Assembly: GCF_900107455.1 (NCBI RefSeq)
Contig: NZ_FNQB01000002.1
Coordinates: 1,426,001 to 1,490,000, forward strand
Length of the DNA stretch: 64,000 nt
Direction: 5' to 3'
Source: Asanoa ishikariensis
GTDB taxonomy: Bacteria > Actinomycetota > Actinomycetes > Mycobacteriales > Micromonosporaceae
This document shows, in pieces, positions 8,304-16,601 of the stretch (positions are counted from its first letter, which is position 1; the number at the start of each line of letters is the position of its first letter). Made by a program: the position numbers and the translations under genes. A model generated the notes under the pieces. It ran no database searches. It worked only from the letters and a program-made list of their open reading frames with translations, and was not told the DNA's origin.

Positions 8304-8813
8304 GCTGATCCAGTAACGGCGTACCTTCACCTCGCCCGTGTCCCTGATGCCTTCGAGCACGCCGCCGTTGCGCTCGATCGTGCGGGCCGAGGCGATGTTG
8401 TCCTCCAGACAGGGGATCAGGACGCGGTCCAGGCCCAGGGTGGTGCGGGCCTCGCGCAGCATCTCGGCCAGCGCCCAGGACGCCAGCCCACGGCGGCGCG
8501 CCGACGGGCGGATGCCGTAGCCGATCTGGCCCAGGTCGTCGTCGTACACGTGGCGCAGGGCGATCCCGCCGAGCACCTTGCCGTCCTCGACGATCCAGCG
8601 GGGTGTGGCGTGCTGCTGTTCCGGGCACGGGGTGCCGGCCGCGTGGGTGCCGCGGAGGCGCTCACCCACCCAGGCGGCGAAGCCCTCGGGGGAGTGCACG
8701 TCGTCGTCGGCGCCGAGGCCGAAGCCGTCCTCGTGCGCGCCCGGGCCCCACTCGTCGCGGCAGTCGACGAAGGCGGCGTGCAGTCGGGTGGTCGGTGCGA
8801 TCAGCTCAGGCAT
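8268..8813 (-). CDS. GNAT family N-acetyltransferase
   Basis: This 181-residue acetyltransferase resembles the ribosomal-protein/RimJ-like subgroup. It shows LGGIALRHVYDDDLGQIGYGIRPSARRRGL, which includes the acetyl-CoA loop RRRGLASWAL, then the NIASARTIERNGG motif near the C-terminus. The start at 8813 (MPELIAP) gives the normal family length. Substrate unknown. It converges on and overlaps the LacI gene. Confidence 0.85.
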   Translation of the reverse strand: MPELIAPTTRLHAAFVDCRDEWGPGAHEDGFGLGADDDVHSPEGFAAWVGERLRGTHAAGTPCPEQQHATPRWIVEDGKVLGGIALRHVYDDDLGQIGYGIRPSARRRGLASWALAEMLREARTTLGLDRVLIPCLEDNIASARTIERNGGVLEGIRDTGEVKVRRYWISLGRESAGALDQ

Positions 8814-9019
8814 GGCGGACACGCTAGGCGCGGCCCGTCGTGTTGACGAGCCGCGCCGTTTCGTCGCCAGGTGGTTCGGAGTGCGCCCGTTCAGGGGAGT
8901 ACGAGCCAACTTCGTCGCGCCGTCACGGCGTACACGGGAGCCCTTCGTTGGCTGGTTTCTGGGGCTCACCCAGGCTTGGCTGAGACGCTCGTTAAGAGGC
9001 TGTGGTGACCTGCGTCACG

Positions 9020-9205
9020 TCAGCCCGCGATGAAGTTGCGGACCTGGGTCAGCACGCCCGTGTTGGTGAGGTAGCCGAGGTGGGTCACGCAGCCCGCGTT
9101 GGTGTTGGTCGCACCGGTCAACCGCGTGCTCGTGTACGGGAGGATGACGCCGTCGCAGGCGGAGTACCAGGTGCGATAGCTGGCGCTGCCCGGCGTCTCG
9201 TCACC
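9020..9205 (-). pseudogene. C-terminal fragment of a secreted lipase (class 2-like)
   Basis: The last 60 codons of an alpha/beta-hydrolase lipase remain in frame: TWYSACDGVILPYTSTRL, then GATNTNAGCVTHLGYL with the presumed catalytic histidine, then VLTQVRNFIAG and a stop. No signal peptide, nucleophile elbow or upstream coding sequence follows toward 9300, so the gene is truncated. The assignment rests on this segment alone. Confidence 0.55.
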
Positions 9206-9306
9206 GGCAGATTCGCATGGGCAACCTCCGGGGTGCGGGGGGACCTGTGCGGCGCATTCTGCGAACTACGTCGATCCCCGCGCATCGGCAAGATTGCCGG
9301 TTGTGC

Positions 9307-9888
9307 CTACTGGCCGATGCGGCCGTCGATCTGCTCGCGCAGCAGGTCGACGTGGCCCATGTGGCGGCCGTACTCCCAGACCATGCCGACCATGGCCTCC
9401 CGCAGCGACATCGCTCCGCCGCCCGTGCCGTGCTGGTTCAGCGGGTCGTCGCCCGTGCCGTCGAGATTCGGTGCGTCCGCGACGAACCGGGTCGCGAAGT
9501 CGACCTCCGCGCGCCAGGCGTCCCAGGCCTCCGCGACGACCTGCGGGTCGGCTACGGCACCGTCGAAGTCGCCGTCGCGGTTGGTGTCCGAGACGTAGAG
9601 CCGGGGCACGTCCTGGGCCGCCATCGTCTTGCGGAACGTGGCCCGCTCGACCTCGGCCAGATGCCGCACCATTCCGAGGAGTGACATGGTCGACGGCTCG
9701 ACGGACCGCCGGGCCATAGCCTCGGCGTCGAGCCCTTCGCATTTCATCTCCAGCGTGAGGCGGGCGGACCGGAGGGCCTCGACCAGGGTGGTGCGCTCGT
9801 CGCCCAACGTGGGCCCGTGCTCACGCGGATCGTCGTCGGAGGGCTTGCCGTCAGCGGTGAACATGTCGGCGCGTCGACTGGTAGCCAT
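9307..9888 (-). CDS. DinB/DUF664 family protein
   Basis: The 193-residue protein matches the DinB/DUF664 four-helix bundle superfamily, which includes mycothiol- and bacillithiol-dependent enzymes. MSLLGMVRHLAEVERATF carries the first metal-type histidine and VWEYGRHMGHVDLLREQIDG carries the two C-terminal histidines. The start at 9888 (MATSRRADMF) was preferred over codons further upstream on length. A mycothiol-dependent transferase role is possible in an actinobacterium but unproven. It is divergent from the lipoprotein gene at 9961. Confidence 0.85.
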   Translation of the reverse strand: MATSRRADMFTADGKPSDDDPREHGPTLGDERTTLVEALRSARLTLEMKCEGLDAEAMARRSVEPSTMSLLGMVRHLAEVERATFRKTMAAQDVPRLYVSDTNRDGDFDGAVADPQVVAEAWDAWRAEVDFATRFVADAPNLDGTGDDPLNQHGTGGGAMSLREAMVGMVWEYGRHMGHVDLLREQIDGRIGQ

Positions 9889-9960
9889 GGCCGCATCATC
9901 GAGGCCGCGGTCGATCGCGGACAACCCATTTGTTGGCGAGGAGGGTTTAGGTTGCTGTCC

Positions 9961-10437
9961 ATGGGTCGTTCGCTACGGGTCCTGTGCGTCGCACTCGCCG
10001 CCGCGTTGGGTGTCGCCTGCGACTCGGGCGACGAGCGTGCGCCGTTGCCGCCGGCTCAGGCCGCCGAGCTCGCGACCTTCGTGGTCGACGTCTTCGAGAA
10101 CGACCCCGCGGCGGCGTCCGCGTTGATGTCGCACGGGCCGTTGGTGTGCGTCGCGGAGCCCTTCGGTGCGGACCCAGCCATCGTCTACGCCGCGCTCTTC
10201 TGCGTGGTGCGGGAAGCCGGCGTCGCGTTCGACGACAGCTCAGGTGTCAGCACGGTGGTCGCGGTCCACCGCGCGAGCCCCGTCAGGGTGGAGCTCCCCG
10301 GCGACGGAGCGGCCCACCAGCCGGACATCGAGCGGATCTTCCCGGAGGACCTTCGTGAGCGCGCGTTCGAGGGCTACCGCGACCCACGCGCGGCCGAGCG
10401 GGAACTCGCCGCCCGCTTCGCGGCGCAGAACCGCTAG
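9961..10437 (+). CDS. Putative small lipoprotein
   Basis: This 158-residue protein has an N-terminal signal (RSLRVLCVALAAALGVAC) ending in a cysteine that could be lipidated, although the residue at -3 is Gly rather than the usual Leu. The remainder is acidic and helical with two further cysteines (LVCVAEPF and LFCVVREA). No domain recognised. It sits between DinB and the diguanylate cyclase, with 1 base to the end of the latter. Confidence 0.6.
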   Translation: MGRSLRVLCVALAAALGVACDSGDERAPLPPAQAAELATFVVDVFENDPAAASALMSHGPLVCVAEPFGADPAIVYAALFCVVREAGVAFDDSSGVSTVVAVHRASPVRVELPGDGAAHQPDIERIFPEDLRERAFEGYRDPRAAERELAARFAAQNR

Positions 10438-10438
10438 C

Positions 10439-11947
10439 TCAGATCGGGCTCAGCTCGGACCCTGACGGCACGTGCTCGCGGGCCGGCTCCGGGACGGCGG
10501 GGCGGGGTTCGTACGCGGCGACGCCGCCACCGCGCCGCTTGGCCACGTACATGGCGATGTCCGCGGTTCGCAGCAGTTCGCCCGAGCCCGCGTCGGCGTC
10601 GGCGAGATGCGTGCCGGACACGCCGATGCTGACGCCGAGCCGGATCTGCTTGTCGCCCAGGTGGGACGGGCAGGTCACCGCGACGTGGATGCGCCAGGCC
10701 AGGTCGGCGGCCTCGGCCAGGGTGGCGCCGGGCAGCAGGATCGCGAACTCGTCGCCGCCCAGCCGGGCCAGCACCTGCTGCGGGGCCAGCACGACCTTGA
10801 TGCGGTCGGCCGTCTGGGCCAGCACCTGGTCGCCGGCGGCGTGGCCGATGCTGTCGTTGACCTCTTTGAAGCCGTCGAGGTCGAGCAGCAGCAGCGTGGC
10901 CGGGGTCGCCAGCGCGTCCAGGTGCTCGTAGAGCGCCCGCCGGTTCGGCAGCCCGGTCAGATCATCGGTGCGGGCCTGGTGGTGTACGTCGCGCAGGTCG
11001 CGCAACTCCCGGAACGTCAGGCTGGCTCGGCCGAGCGCCGCCAGCACGCAGGCCGCGGCCAGCGTCGTGCTCAGCGCCGGTAGTCGGCCGGACTGGCCCA
11101 CGGCCAGCAGCAGCACGCTGCTGACCGCGAAGAACGCGGGCACGGCGAGAGTCGCCCAGCCCACGATGGTTGGCGTGGTCGCCGCGTCGGACCGACGGCG
11201 AGGGGTTGCCGCCACGGGGGCGAACGCCAGCAGGACCGGCAGCGCGAGGGAGAGCACCACCAGCGAGCCGGGTTCGGCGAGCGTGCCGCCGGCGTGACCG
11301 AGCATCGCGAGGCCGTCCGCGATGGCGGCCGCGCCGAACGCGGCGACCACGAGCACATGGGTGCGGTGCAACCGGCGGCCGCCGAGGCTGCCACCGATGA
11401 CCACCAAAAGGATCAGGACCAGATAGACCAGGACACCGGCCAGGTGTACGCCGAAGCGTCCGTTGCTGTCCCGACCGGGCGCGCCGAGGGAGGCCAGCGA
11501 GGCGATGCCCAGACCGGCGACGACCCCGTCGAACCAGACGCCGCTGTTGAAGACCGGGCGGTCCGAGCGCAGCAGCAGGCCGACGAACAGGTAGAGCAGC
11601 ACGAAGCCGAGCACCGCGAGCGCGTCGCTGGTCGACGTGTGGATGGGCTCGCCCCGATCCGCGGGTGAGAGGGCGGCCCATCCGGTGCCGACGAAGAAGG
11701 TGGTCATCGCGGCGCCGGCCGCGGCCCAGGTCGCCCGCTGGACGCCGCCGCACCGCGCGCGCCGCAAGCAGATGGCGGCGCAGGCCGCGTACGGGACCGG
11801 CACCAGGACGGCGGCGAGCGGGCTCGGTGCCCCGGCCACGACCAGCAGCGCGATCAGCAGCAGGGTGGCGCCGGCGGTGATGCGGAGCGCCTGGTCCACG
11901 CGGGGGCCGGGCGACTCAGGCATCCGGCCACCACCATCGCGGGACAT
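10439..11947 (-). CDS. Membrane-bound GGDEF diguanylate cyclase
   Basis: The 502-residue protein has an N-terminal membrane region of about eight to nine hydrophobic segments (about residues 20-310) and a cytoplasmic GGDEF domain (about 330-490). The catalytic site is intact (RLGGDEFAILL), as are the DDLTGLPNRRAL start and DLDGFKEVNDSIGHAAGD. It should make cyclic di-GMP in response to a membrane signal. No EAL domain is fused. ATG 11947 was chosen over 11977 because GAGGAAG precedes it at 9 bases. Confidence 0.9.
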   Translation of the reverse strand: MSRDGGGRMPESPGPRVDQALRITAGATLLLIALLVVAGAPSPLAAVLVPVPYAACAAICLRRARCGGVQRATWAAAGAAMTTFFVGTGWAALSPADRGEPIHTSTSDALAVLGFVLLYLFVGLLLRSDRPVFNSGVWFDGVVAGLGIASLASLGAPGRDSNGRFGVHLAGVLVYLVLILLVVIGGSLGGRRLHRTHVLVVAAFGAAAIADGLAMLGHAGGTLAEPGSLVVLSLALPVLLAFAPVAATPRRRSDAATTPTIVGWATLAVPAFFAVSSVLLLAVGQSGRLPALSTTLAAACVLAALGRASLTFRELRDLRDVHHQARTDDLTGLPNRRALYEHLDALATPATLLLLDLDGFKEVNDSIGHAAGDQVLAQTADRIKVVLAPQQVLARLGGDEFAILLPGATLAEAADLAWRIHVAVTCPSHLGDKQIRLGVSIGVSGTHLADADAGSGELLRTADIAMYVAKRRGGGVAAYEPRPAVPEPAREHVPSGSELSPI

Positions 11948-11989
11948 ATCGAGCATCTTCCTCGCGTGCACGGCCATGTCGCAAGAGCA

Positions 11990-12118
11990 AATGCACGTGC
12001 AAATGCGCCTAGTCCCAACCCGCGCGGGATGACCCGTACGGCATCACCTGCGAATGTGGACATTCCACACGGGAACGCTGAGCGTACGTGCATCTTCCCG
12101 TGAGAATGCACGTGCATT
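11990..12118. promoter_or_regulatory. Palindrome cluster upstream of the DUF397 gene
   Basis: The decamer TGCACGTGCA occurs twice (11992-12001 and 12108-12117ish, the latter inside the perfect 14-bp palindrome AATGCACGTGCATT at 12105-12118). GAATGTGGACATTC (12052-12065) and GTGGACATTCCAC (12056-12068) lie between them. The AT-containing palindromes stand out in a GC-rich background and probably bind a dimeric regulator controlling the DUF397 gene or the divergent cyclase. Confidence 0.5.
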
Positions 12119-12170
12119 AGGCTCCCGATCGCGGGAAGGACCCCCGCGACCCCAACCGTCGAAGGTGGAC

Positions 12171-12404
12171 ATGAAGATCAAAAATGGCGTCGCCGCGACC
12201 GACCTCGGCGCCGTGACCTGGGTGAAGAGCCGCCGCAGCGGAGCGCAGGGCAACTGCGTCGAGCTGGCCCGGCTGGCCGACGGTGCGGTCGCGGTGCGCA
12301 ACTCGCGGGACCCCGAGGGCCCGGCCCTGGTCTTCACCCCGGCGGAGATGACCGCCCTCTTCCAGGGCGTACGTGACGGAGAGTTCGACCACTTCATCGG
12401 GTAG
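12171..12404 (+). CDS. DUF397 domain protein
   Basis: This 77-residue protein has the family hallmarks: WVKSRRSGAQGNCVELARL, AVRNSRDPEGPALVFTPAEM, then a C-terminal helix FQGVRDGEFDHF. DUF397 proteins are small partners of XRE-DUF5753 regulators in actinobacteria and may work as antagonists or toxin-antitoxin-like pairs. The usual order is regulator first; here DUF397 is upstream of the regulator by 95 bases. Confidence 0.88.
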   Translation: MKIKNGVAATDLGAVTWVKSRRSGAQGNCVELARLADGAVAVRNSRDPEGPALVFTPAEMTALFQGVRDGEFDHFIG

Positions 12405-12499
12405 ACGCATGATGGACCGGTAATCAAGGGGTCACGTAGGCTACCCGCGATCTCGTCGATGCGACCCTCGGCGAGCGTGCGCCGAACTCGAGGGACGAT

Positions 12500-13366
12500 A
12501 TGACCGCGCCGGACGCCGCCGTTGGCCCCACGGCCAGACGGATCGTCGTGGGTGCGCAACTACGGCGGCTCCGCGAGGCAGCCGGTGTGTCCAGAGAGGA
12601 CGCTGGCTACCACGTACGCGGCTCGGCGTCGAAGATTTCCCGTATGGAGCTGGGCCGGGTCGGCTTCAAGGAACGCGACATCGCGGACCTGCTAACGCTT
12701 TACGGCGTCCTCGACGAGGCCCAGCGCGAGCCCTTGCTGGCGCTGGCCCGCGACTCGCGCTCGGACGGTTGGTGGCACCGCTACGACGACGTGCTGGAGA
12801 GCTGGTTCGGCACGTACGTCGGGCTGGAAGAGGCGGCCACCACGATCCGCGCGTACGAGGTGCAGTTCGTGCCGGGCCTGCTCCAGACAGCCGAATACGC
12901 GCGCGGCGTGGTCGTATCCGGCCTGCCCGAAACGGCTCCGGCCGAAGTGGACCGTCGGGTCAAGCTCCGCCTTGAACGCCAACGAATCCTGGACCGGGTC
13001 CCACCGGCCACCTACTGGGTGGTGATGGACGAGGCGGCCCTGCGCCGACCTGTTGGTGGGCGGGCCGTGATGCAGGGTCAGCTCAAGCATCTGCTCGAGC
13101 TCAGCGAACGGCCCAACATCACGCTGCAGGTGATGCCCCTGCGGCGGGGGACGCACACGGCCGATGGCGGGTCGTTCAGCATGTTGCGGTTCGCGGACCC
13201 GGACATCCCTGACATCGTCTATGTGGAGCAGCTTGTGAGCGCTCTGTACATGGACAAGCCGGAGCACGTCGAACGGTATCGGCAGGCGATGGAGCGGCTG
13301 ACGGTCGCGGCACTGTCGCCCGCGGACACAACAGACTTCCTGACCAAGCTACGGATCTCGGGCTGA
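12500..13366 (+). CDS. XRE-family regulator with DUF5753 domain
   Basis: The 288-residue regulator has an N-terminal Cro/C1-type HTH (LRRLREAAGVSREDAGYHV, then SASKISRMELGR) at about 18-70 and the C-terminal DUF5753 domain (about 90-280) with YEVQFVPGLLQTAEYARGV, VVMDEAALRRPVGG and VYVEQLVSALYMDKPE. It probably forms a regulatory pair with the adjacent DUF397 protein. Such regulators are numerous in actinomycetes and control development or secondary metabolism; the target here is not evident. Confidence 0.9.
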   Translation: MTAPDAAVGPTARRIVVGAQLRRLREAAGVSREDAGYHVRGSASKISRMELGRVGFKERDIADLLTLYGVLDEAQREPLLALARDSRSDGWWHRYDDVLESWFGTYVGLEEAATTIRAYEVQFVPGLLQTAEYARGVVVSGLPETAPAEVDRRVKLRLERQRILDRVPPATYWVVMDEAALRRPVGGRAVMQGQLKHLLELSERPNITLQVMPLRRGTHTADGGSFSMLRFADPDIPDIVYVEQLVSALYMDKPEHVERYRQAMERLTVAALSPADTTDFLTKLRISG

Positions 13367-13927
13367 CCGGTACGGCGGTGCCGCACTCGGTACTACTGGG
13401 TGAGCGGCCCTGACAATCCGGTCGACCGGGCCGTGGGGGACCAGGTCCACGCGGTCTTCCGTGCATCGCCGACGCGGCCTGACTCGCGAGCGTTTTTCGT
13501 TGGGCGGTGAGTCATCTCGCCGGACCAGGTGTCAGGAGGTTCCTCGACGTCGGCAGCGGCGCGGTGCCGTACCAGTGCGCAGCCCAGAGGAGATCGGCGC
13601 GTCCTTGACGGGCTCGGAGCTGGTCCAAGCCGAGCGTGGTGCCGTTACGAGCTGGCGGCCGGGCGGGGTGCCGGCCTACGTGGACGACCACTGAGCATGG
13701 CCCGCAAGACGTAATCAGCGATTCGCTCTTGGGCTCGGCGTCACCGCACACGATCAAACATTGTGCAGCCTTGCGCGAGCCCTATAGGCCAAGCGAAGAC
13801 ACCGGCCGAGGTCGGTCAACCTCGCCGTTTTCTCGCCGAGGCCGGCTGCACCCGACTCGTGGCCTTCACCGCTGTCGCCTTGCCTCGGCGCCGAACGAAT
13901 CTGGCGTAGCGAAAACTCGGTTCGCTC
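13367..13927. other. Intergenic stretch with no supported gene
   Basis: About 560 bases follow the XRE gene. Several short frames exist on both strands, but none has a recognisable domain, a good ribosome site or consistent third-position GC bias. It may hold decayed coding sequence; nothing can be named. Confidence 0.5.
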
Positions 13928-13946
13928 GCTATAGTTTTTCTATAGC
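13928..13946. promoter_or_regulatory. AT-rich perfect inverted repeat before the RAMA gene
   Basis: GCTATAG and CTATAGC (7-bp arms, TTTTT loop) lie 30 bases before the start at 13977. TATAGT at 13930-13935 also resembles a -10 box, so this is either an operator overlapping the promoter or an unusual hairpin. Confidence 0.5.
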
Positions 13947-13976
13947 ATTGTCCTCGTCTAGCATGGAGCATGAGCG

Positions 13977-14399
13977 ATGCCACTTGTAGACATCGACCAA
14001 GTCACCCACGATCGGCTTCGTTTCGCAGCAGGGCTGCTCGACATGACGGTCCCGGAGTTGATCAGCCATCTGACGACAACGTTCGACGGCAAACAAGCCA
14101 CGCCGCCCCCGCCACCACCACCAACCCTGCCGAACGTCCTCGAGGAGGACGAAGAGGTCGCGGTTCATGTGATCTATAAGAAGACACGTGTTGACGGAAT
14201 CTTCAACAAGGCCAACCACGAGCTGCGTATCACCAAAGGACCGCTCGCAGGACGGACGTTCTCGTCGCCCAGCAATGCTGCGATCGCTGTCGTGGAGAAG
14301 CTCAACCCCGCCCGGGAGTTCTCCAATACGAACGGCAGGACATTCTGGCTCGTGACGGCCACCGGCCGAACGCTGAGATCAATTATTGGCCAGCGATGA
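13977..14399 (+). CDS. RAMA-like (modified-DNA reader) domain protein
   Basis: This 140-residue protein has three parts. An N-terminal helical segment (VDIDQVTHDRLRFAAGLL, then MTVPELISHL, about 3-33) looks like a small DNA-binding or dimerisation helix pair. A poly-proline linker lies at about 43-50. The C-terminal domain (about 60-140) carries GPLAGRTFSSPSNAAIAVV, a NTNGRTFW motif and a basic TGRTLRSIIGQR tail. SPS-x-AA followed by NG-xx-FW is characteristic of RAMA domains, thought to recognise modified bases. No nuclease or methylase gene is adjacent. Family call moderately confident; function inferred. Confidence 0.65.
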   Translation: MPLVDIDQVTHDRLRFAAGLLDMTVPELISHLTTTFDGKQATPPPPPPPTLPNVLEEDEEVAVHVIYKKTRVDGIFNKANHELRITKGPLAGRTFSSPSNAAIAVVEKLNPAREFSNTNGRTFWLVTATGRTLRSIIGQR

Positions 14400-14779
14400 G
14401 TCCCGACCGTATCGACCCGGCATTGACGCCGGCGCCAACCACCGTGGACCGACTCCCGTCAAGGTCAGTTGGCGGCCTGCGTCGTCCGGGTCATCCCGAC
14501 CGAATCTCGCTCAGTTGGGTCCTCGGGCCCTGGTCTCGCTAGCTGCGACAACAGGTGCGCGGAAGCTCGGGCCGCGGTGGATGTCCATCGCATCCACGTG
14601 ATTGCGGTGGAAGGCCCGAGGATCTCGACGCCTGATGCGCGCCGAGGCCTGAATGGCGATCGCCGTCACCGCCCTTGTCAAATCGCCCTGCGCCCCTACT
14701 GGAGCCGTCGAAGGCGAGACTTTCAGGCCGCGCTGCTCCGCCTCGTGGGCAGCGCACAGCCCGCATTCCGCGCGAGTTG
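14400..14779. other. Intergenic stretch with no supported gene
   Basis: About 380 bases between the RAMA gene and the TetR promoter. Overlapping short frames exist but none resembles a known protein. The last 20 bases belong to the TetR promoter. Confidence 0.5.
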
Positions 14780-14800
14780 TAGAATGGACTTGTGGGTCCA
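14780..14800 (+). promoter_or_regulatory. TetR-type operator and promoter, copy 1
   Basis: TGGACTTGTGGGTCCA (14785-14800) is an interrupted palindrome (TGGAC...GTCCA) overlapping the GTG start at 14792. TAGAAT at 14780-14785 is a plausible -10 box, making the mRNA leaderless. The same 16-mer with one change recurs at 15428. Confidence 0.75.
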
Positions 14801-15412
14801 AAAACCGGAATCGCGGGTACGGAGCGGCCGTTGACTCGGAAAGGGGTCGCGACCCGGCAGCGGATCGTCGAAGGGGCGGCCGCCGAGATCCGGGAGCGCG
14901 GCGCTGTGGCCACGACCCTTGACGACGTGCGCGCCCGCACCGGCACCAGCAAAGGGCAGCTCTTCCACTACTTCCCGGACGGCAAGGACGAACTGCTGCT
15001 CGCGGTCGCCCGGCACGAGTCGGAACGGGTCCTCTCCGACCAGCAGCCACAGCTCGGCGACCTGACTTCCTGGCCCGCCTGGCAGGCCTGGCGTGAACGG
15101 GTCGTCGCGAAATATCTCTCCCAGGGCACCGAATGTCCCCTCAACAGCCTGATGTCCCAGCTCGGCCGCGGCACTCCCGGCGCCCGGGCGGTGACCTCCG
15201 AGCTCATCACCCAATGGCAGTGGGAGATCGCCAACGGGATCCGGCACATGCAGGGCATCGGCGAGGTCGACGGCGACCTGGACGCCGACCGGTCCGCGGC
15301 CGCGCTCCTTGCCGGCATCCAGGGCGGCGTCGCTGTGATGCTCGCGACCGGTCGGATCGAGCACCTGGAGGCAGCCCTCGACATCGGCATCGAGGGCCTC
15401 CGGCGCCGCTGA
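14792..15412 (+). CDS. TetR/AcrR family repressor
   Basis: The 206-residue regulator has an HTH at about 18-65 (GVATRQRIVEGAAAEIRERG, then TTLDDVRARTGTSKGQLFHYF) and a TetR-C ligand domain (about 85-200) of the type with TECPLNSL and LLAGIQGGVAVML. Identical operators at its own start and before the aldo/keto reductase 57 bases downstream indicate autoregulation and control of that enzyme. GTG at 14792 is supported by the -10 box; a later start is possible. Confidence 0.9.
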   Translation: MGPKTGIAGTERPLTRKGVATRQRIVEGAAAEIRERGAVATTLDDVRARTGTSKGQLFHYFPDGKDELLLAVARHESERVLSDQQPQLGDLTSWPAWQAWRERVVAKYLSQGTECPLNSLMSQLGRGTPGARAVTSELITQWQWEIANGIRHMQGIGEVDGDLDADRSAAALLAGIQGGVAVMLATGRIEHLEAALDIGIEGLRRR

Positions 15413-15427
15413 GCTTTGGACTGGCTT

Positions 15428-15443
15428 TGGACTTGCGGGTCCA
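15428..15443. promoter_or_regulatory. TetR-type operator, copy 2
   Basis: TGGACTTGCGGGTCCA differs by one base from the copy at 14785. It lies 26 bases before the aldo/keto reductase start. An additional half-site TTTGGACT at 15415-15422 precedes it. Confidence 0.75.
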
Positions 15444-15468
15444 TTTTTCCCGAGCCACGGTTGCCGGC

Positions 15469-16560
15469 ATGAATGACTACTACCTGCTGGGCCGCTCGGG
15501 ACTCCGGGTGAGTCGACTGGCCCTGGGCACGATGAACTTCGGTGTCGCGGGCTTCCATGCCGCTTACGGGAAAACCGAGGCGGAGGCCGAGCCGATCTTC
15601 CGGCGTTACCTCGAGGCCGGCGGCAACCTCATCGACACCGCGGACTTCTACACCGCGGGCGAGAGCGAGACCATCCTCGGGAAACTGATGACATCCGCGG
15701 GCGCACGCGATCGCCTGGTGTTGACCAGCAAGTTCACCAACACCGTCGACCCGACGGACCCGAACGCCGGCGGGAACGGGCGTAAGCACATGATCCGCGC
15801 CGTCGAGGCGTCGCTGAAGCGGCTCGGGACCGACTACCTCGACCTGTACCTGCTGCACACCTGGGACCGCATCACGCCCGTCGAGGAGGTCGTGCGGACC
15901 TTCGACGACCTGGTCCGCGCCGGCAAGATTCGCTACGCGGGGCTGTCCGACGTGCCCGCCTGGTACGCCGCCCGCGCGCAGACCTTCGCCGAGGCCAACG
16001 CGCTGACGCCGATGATCACCGTGCAGTTGCCGTACTCGCTGGTGGCTCGCGACATCGAGGCCGAGTTCACCGCGATGGCGCAGACCCTCGGCATGGGCCT
16101 GACCGCGTGGAGCCCGATCGGCGGCGGCCTGCTCACCGGCAAGTACCGCCGATCCGCCGAGGGTCTGGCCGGTCCGGGCCGGATGGCGGCGGGCGGGGGC
16201 GCCGAACGCCCGGTGAGCGAGCGCGACTGGCGGATCGTCGAGGAACTCGAGAAGGTGGCGGCCGAACTGGGCCGCAGCATGGCTCAGGTAGCGGTCAACT
16301 GGGCGGCCACCCAGCCGGCGGTCGGCTCGGTCATCGTCGGCGCGAGCAGCGTGGCCCAGCTCGACAGCAACCTCGGCGCGCTCGACTTCGAGATCCCGGC
16401 GGACGCCCGCGCCCGCCTCGACCAGGTGAGCGCACCGACGTTCGGCCTGCCGTACCCAATGTTCACGCCCGAGTACCAGTCCTGGATCGTCAGCCCGGGC
16501 CTCGGAATCGGCGACAAGCCGGCGGGCTACCAACCTCCAGTGTGGAACGCGGCGGCCTGA
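15469..16560 (+). CDS. Aldo/keto reductase
   Basis: This 363-residue NADPH-dependent (beta/alpha)8 oxidoreductase shows GNLIDTADFYTAGESE with the catalytic Asp and Tyr, LVLTSKF with the catalytic Lys, DLYLLHTWD with the His, and the C-terminal cofactor loop VIVGASSVAQLDSNLGAL. It is of the YajO/AKR11-like type. Reduction of an aldehyde or ketone in the cytosol is expected, induced when the neighbouring TetR repressor is released. Start is ATG 15469. Confidence 0.92.
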   Translation: MNDYYLLGRSGLRVSRLALGTMNFGVAGFHAAYGKTEAEAEPIFRRYLEAGGNLIDTADFYTAGESETILGKLMTSAGARDRLVLTSKFTNTVDPTDPNAGGNGRKHMIRAVEASLKRLGTDYLDLYLLHTWDRITPVEEVVRTFDDLVRAGKIRYAGLSDVPAWYAARAQTFAEANALTPMITVQLPYSLVARDIEAEFTAMAQTLGMGLTAWSPIGGGLLTGKYRRSAEGLAGPGRMAAGGGAERPVSERDWRIVEELEKVAAELGRSMAQVAVNWAATQPAVGSVIVGASSVAQLDSNLGALDFEIPADARARLDQVSAPTFGLPYPMFTPEYQSWIVSPGLGIGDKPAGYQPPVWNAAA

Positions 16561-16566
16561 GCGAGC

Positions 16567-16590
16567 CGGGGGGCCGGTGAAGGCCCCCCG
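16567..16590. terminator. Hairpin between convergent genes
   Basis: CGGGGGGCC and GGCCCCCCG form a perfect 9-bp stem with a 6-base loop, placed between the ends of the aldo/keto reductase and HNH genes. There is no U tract; it probably serves both strands. Confidence 0.65.
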
Positions 16591-16601
16591 ACCGCGACAC
16601 C

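Noticed and set aside
13461-13757. Short open frames on both strands after the XRE gene
   Set aside because: Translations are low-complexity Arg/Gly/Pro-rich or unrecognisable, without ribosome sites; treated as non-coding.
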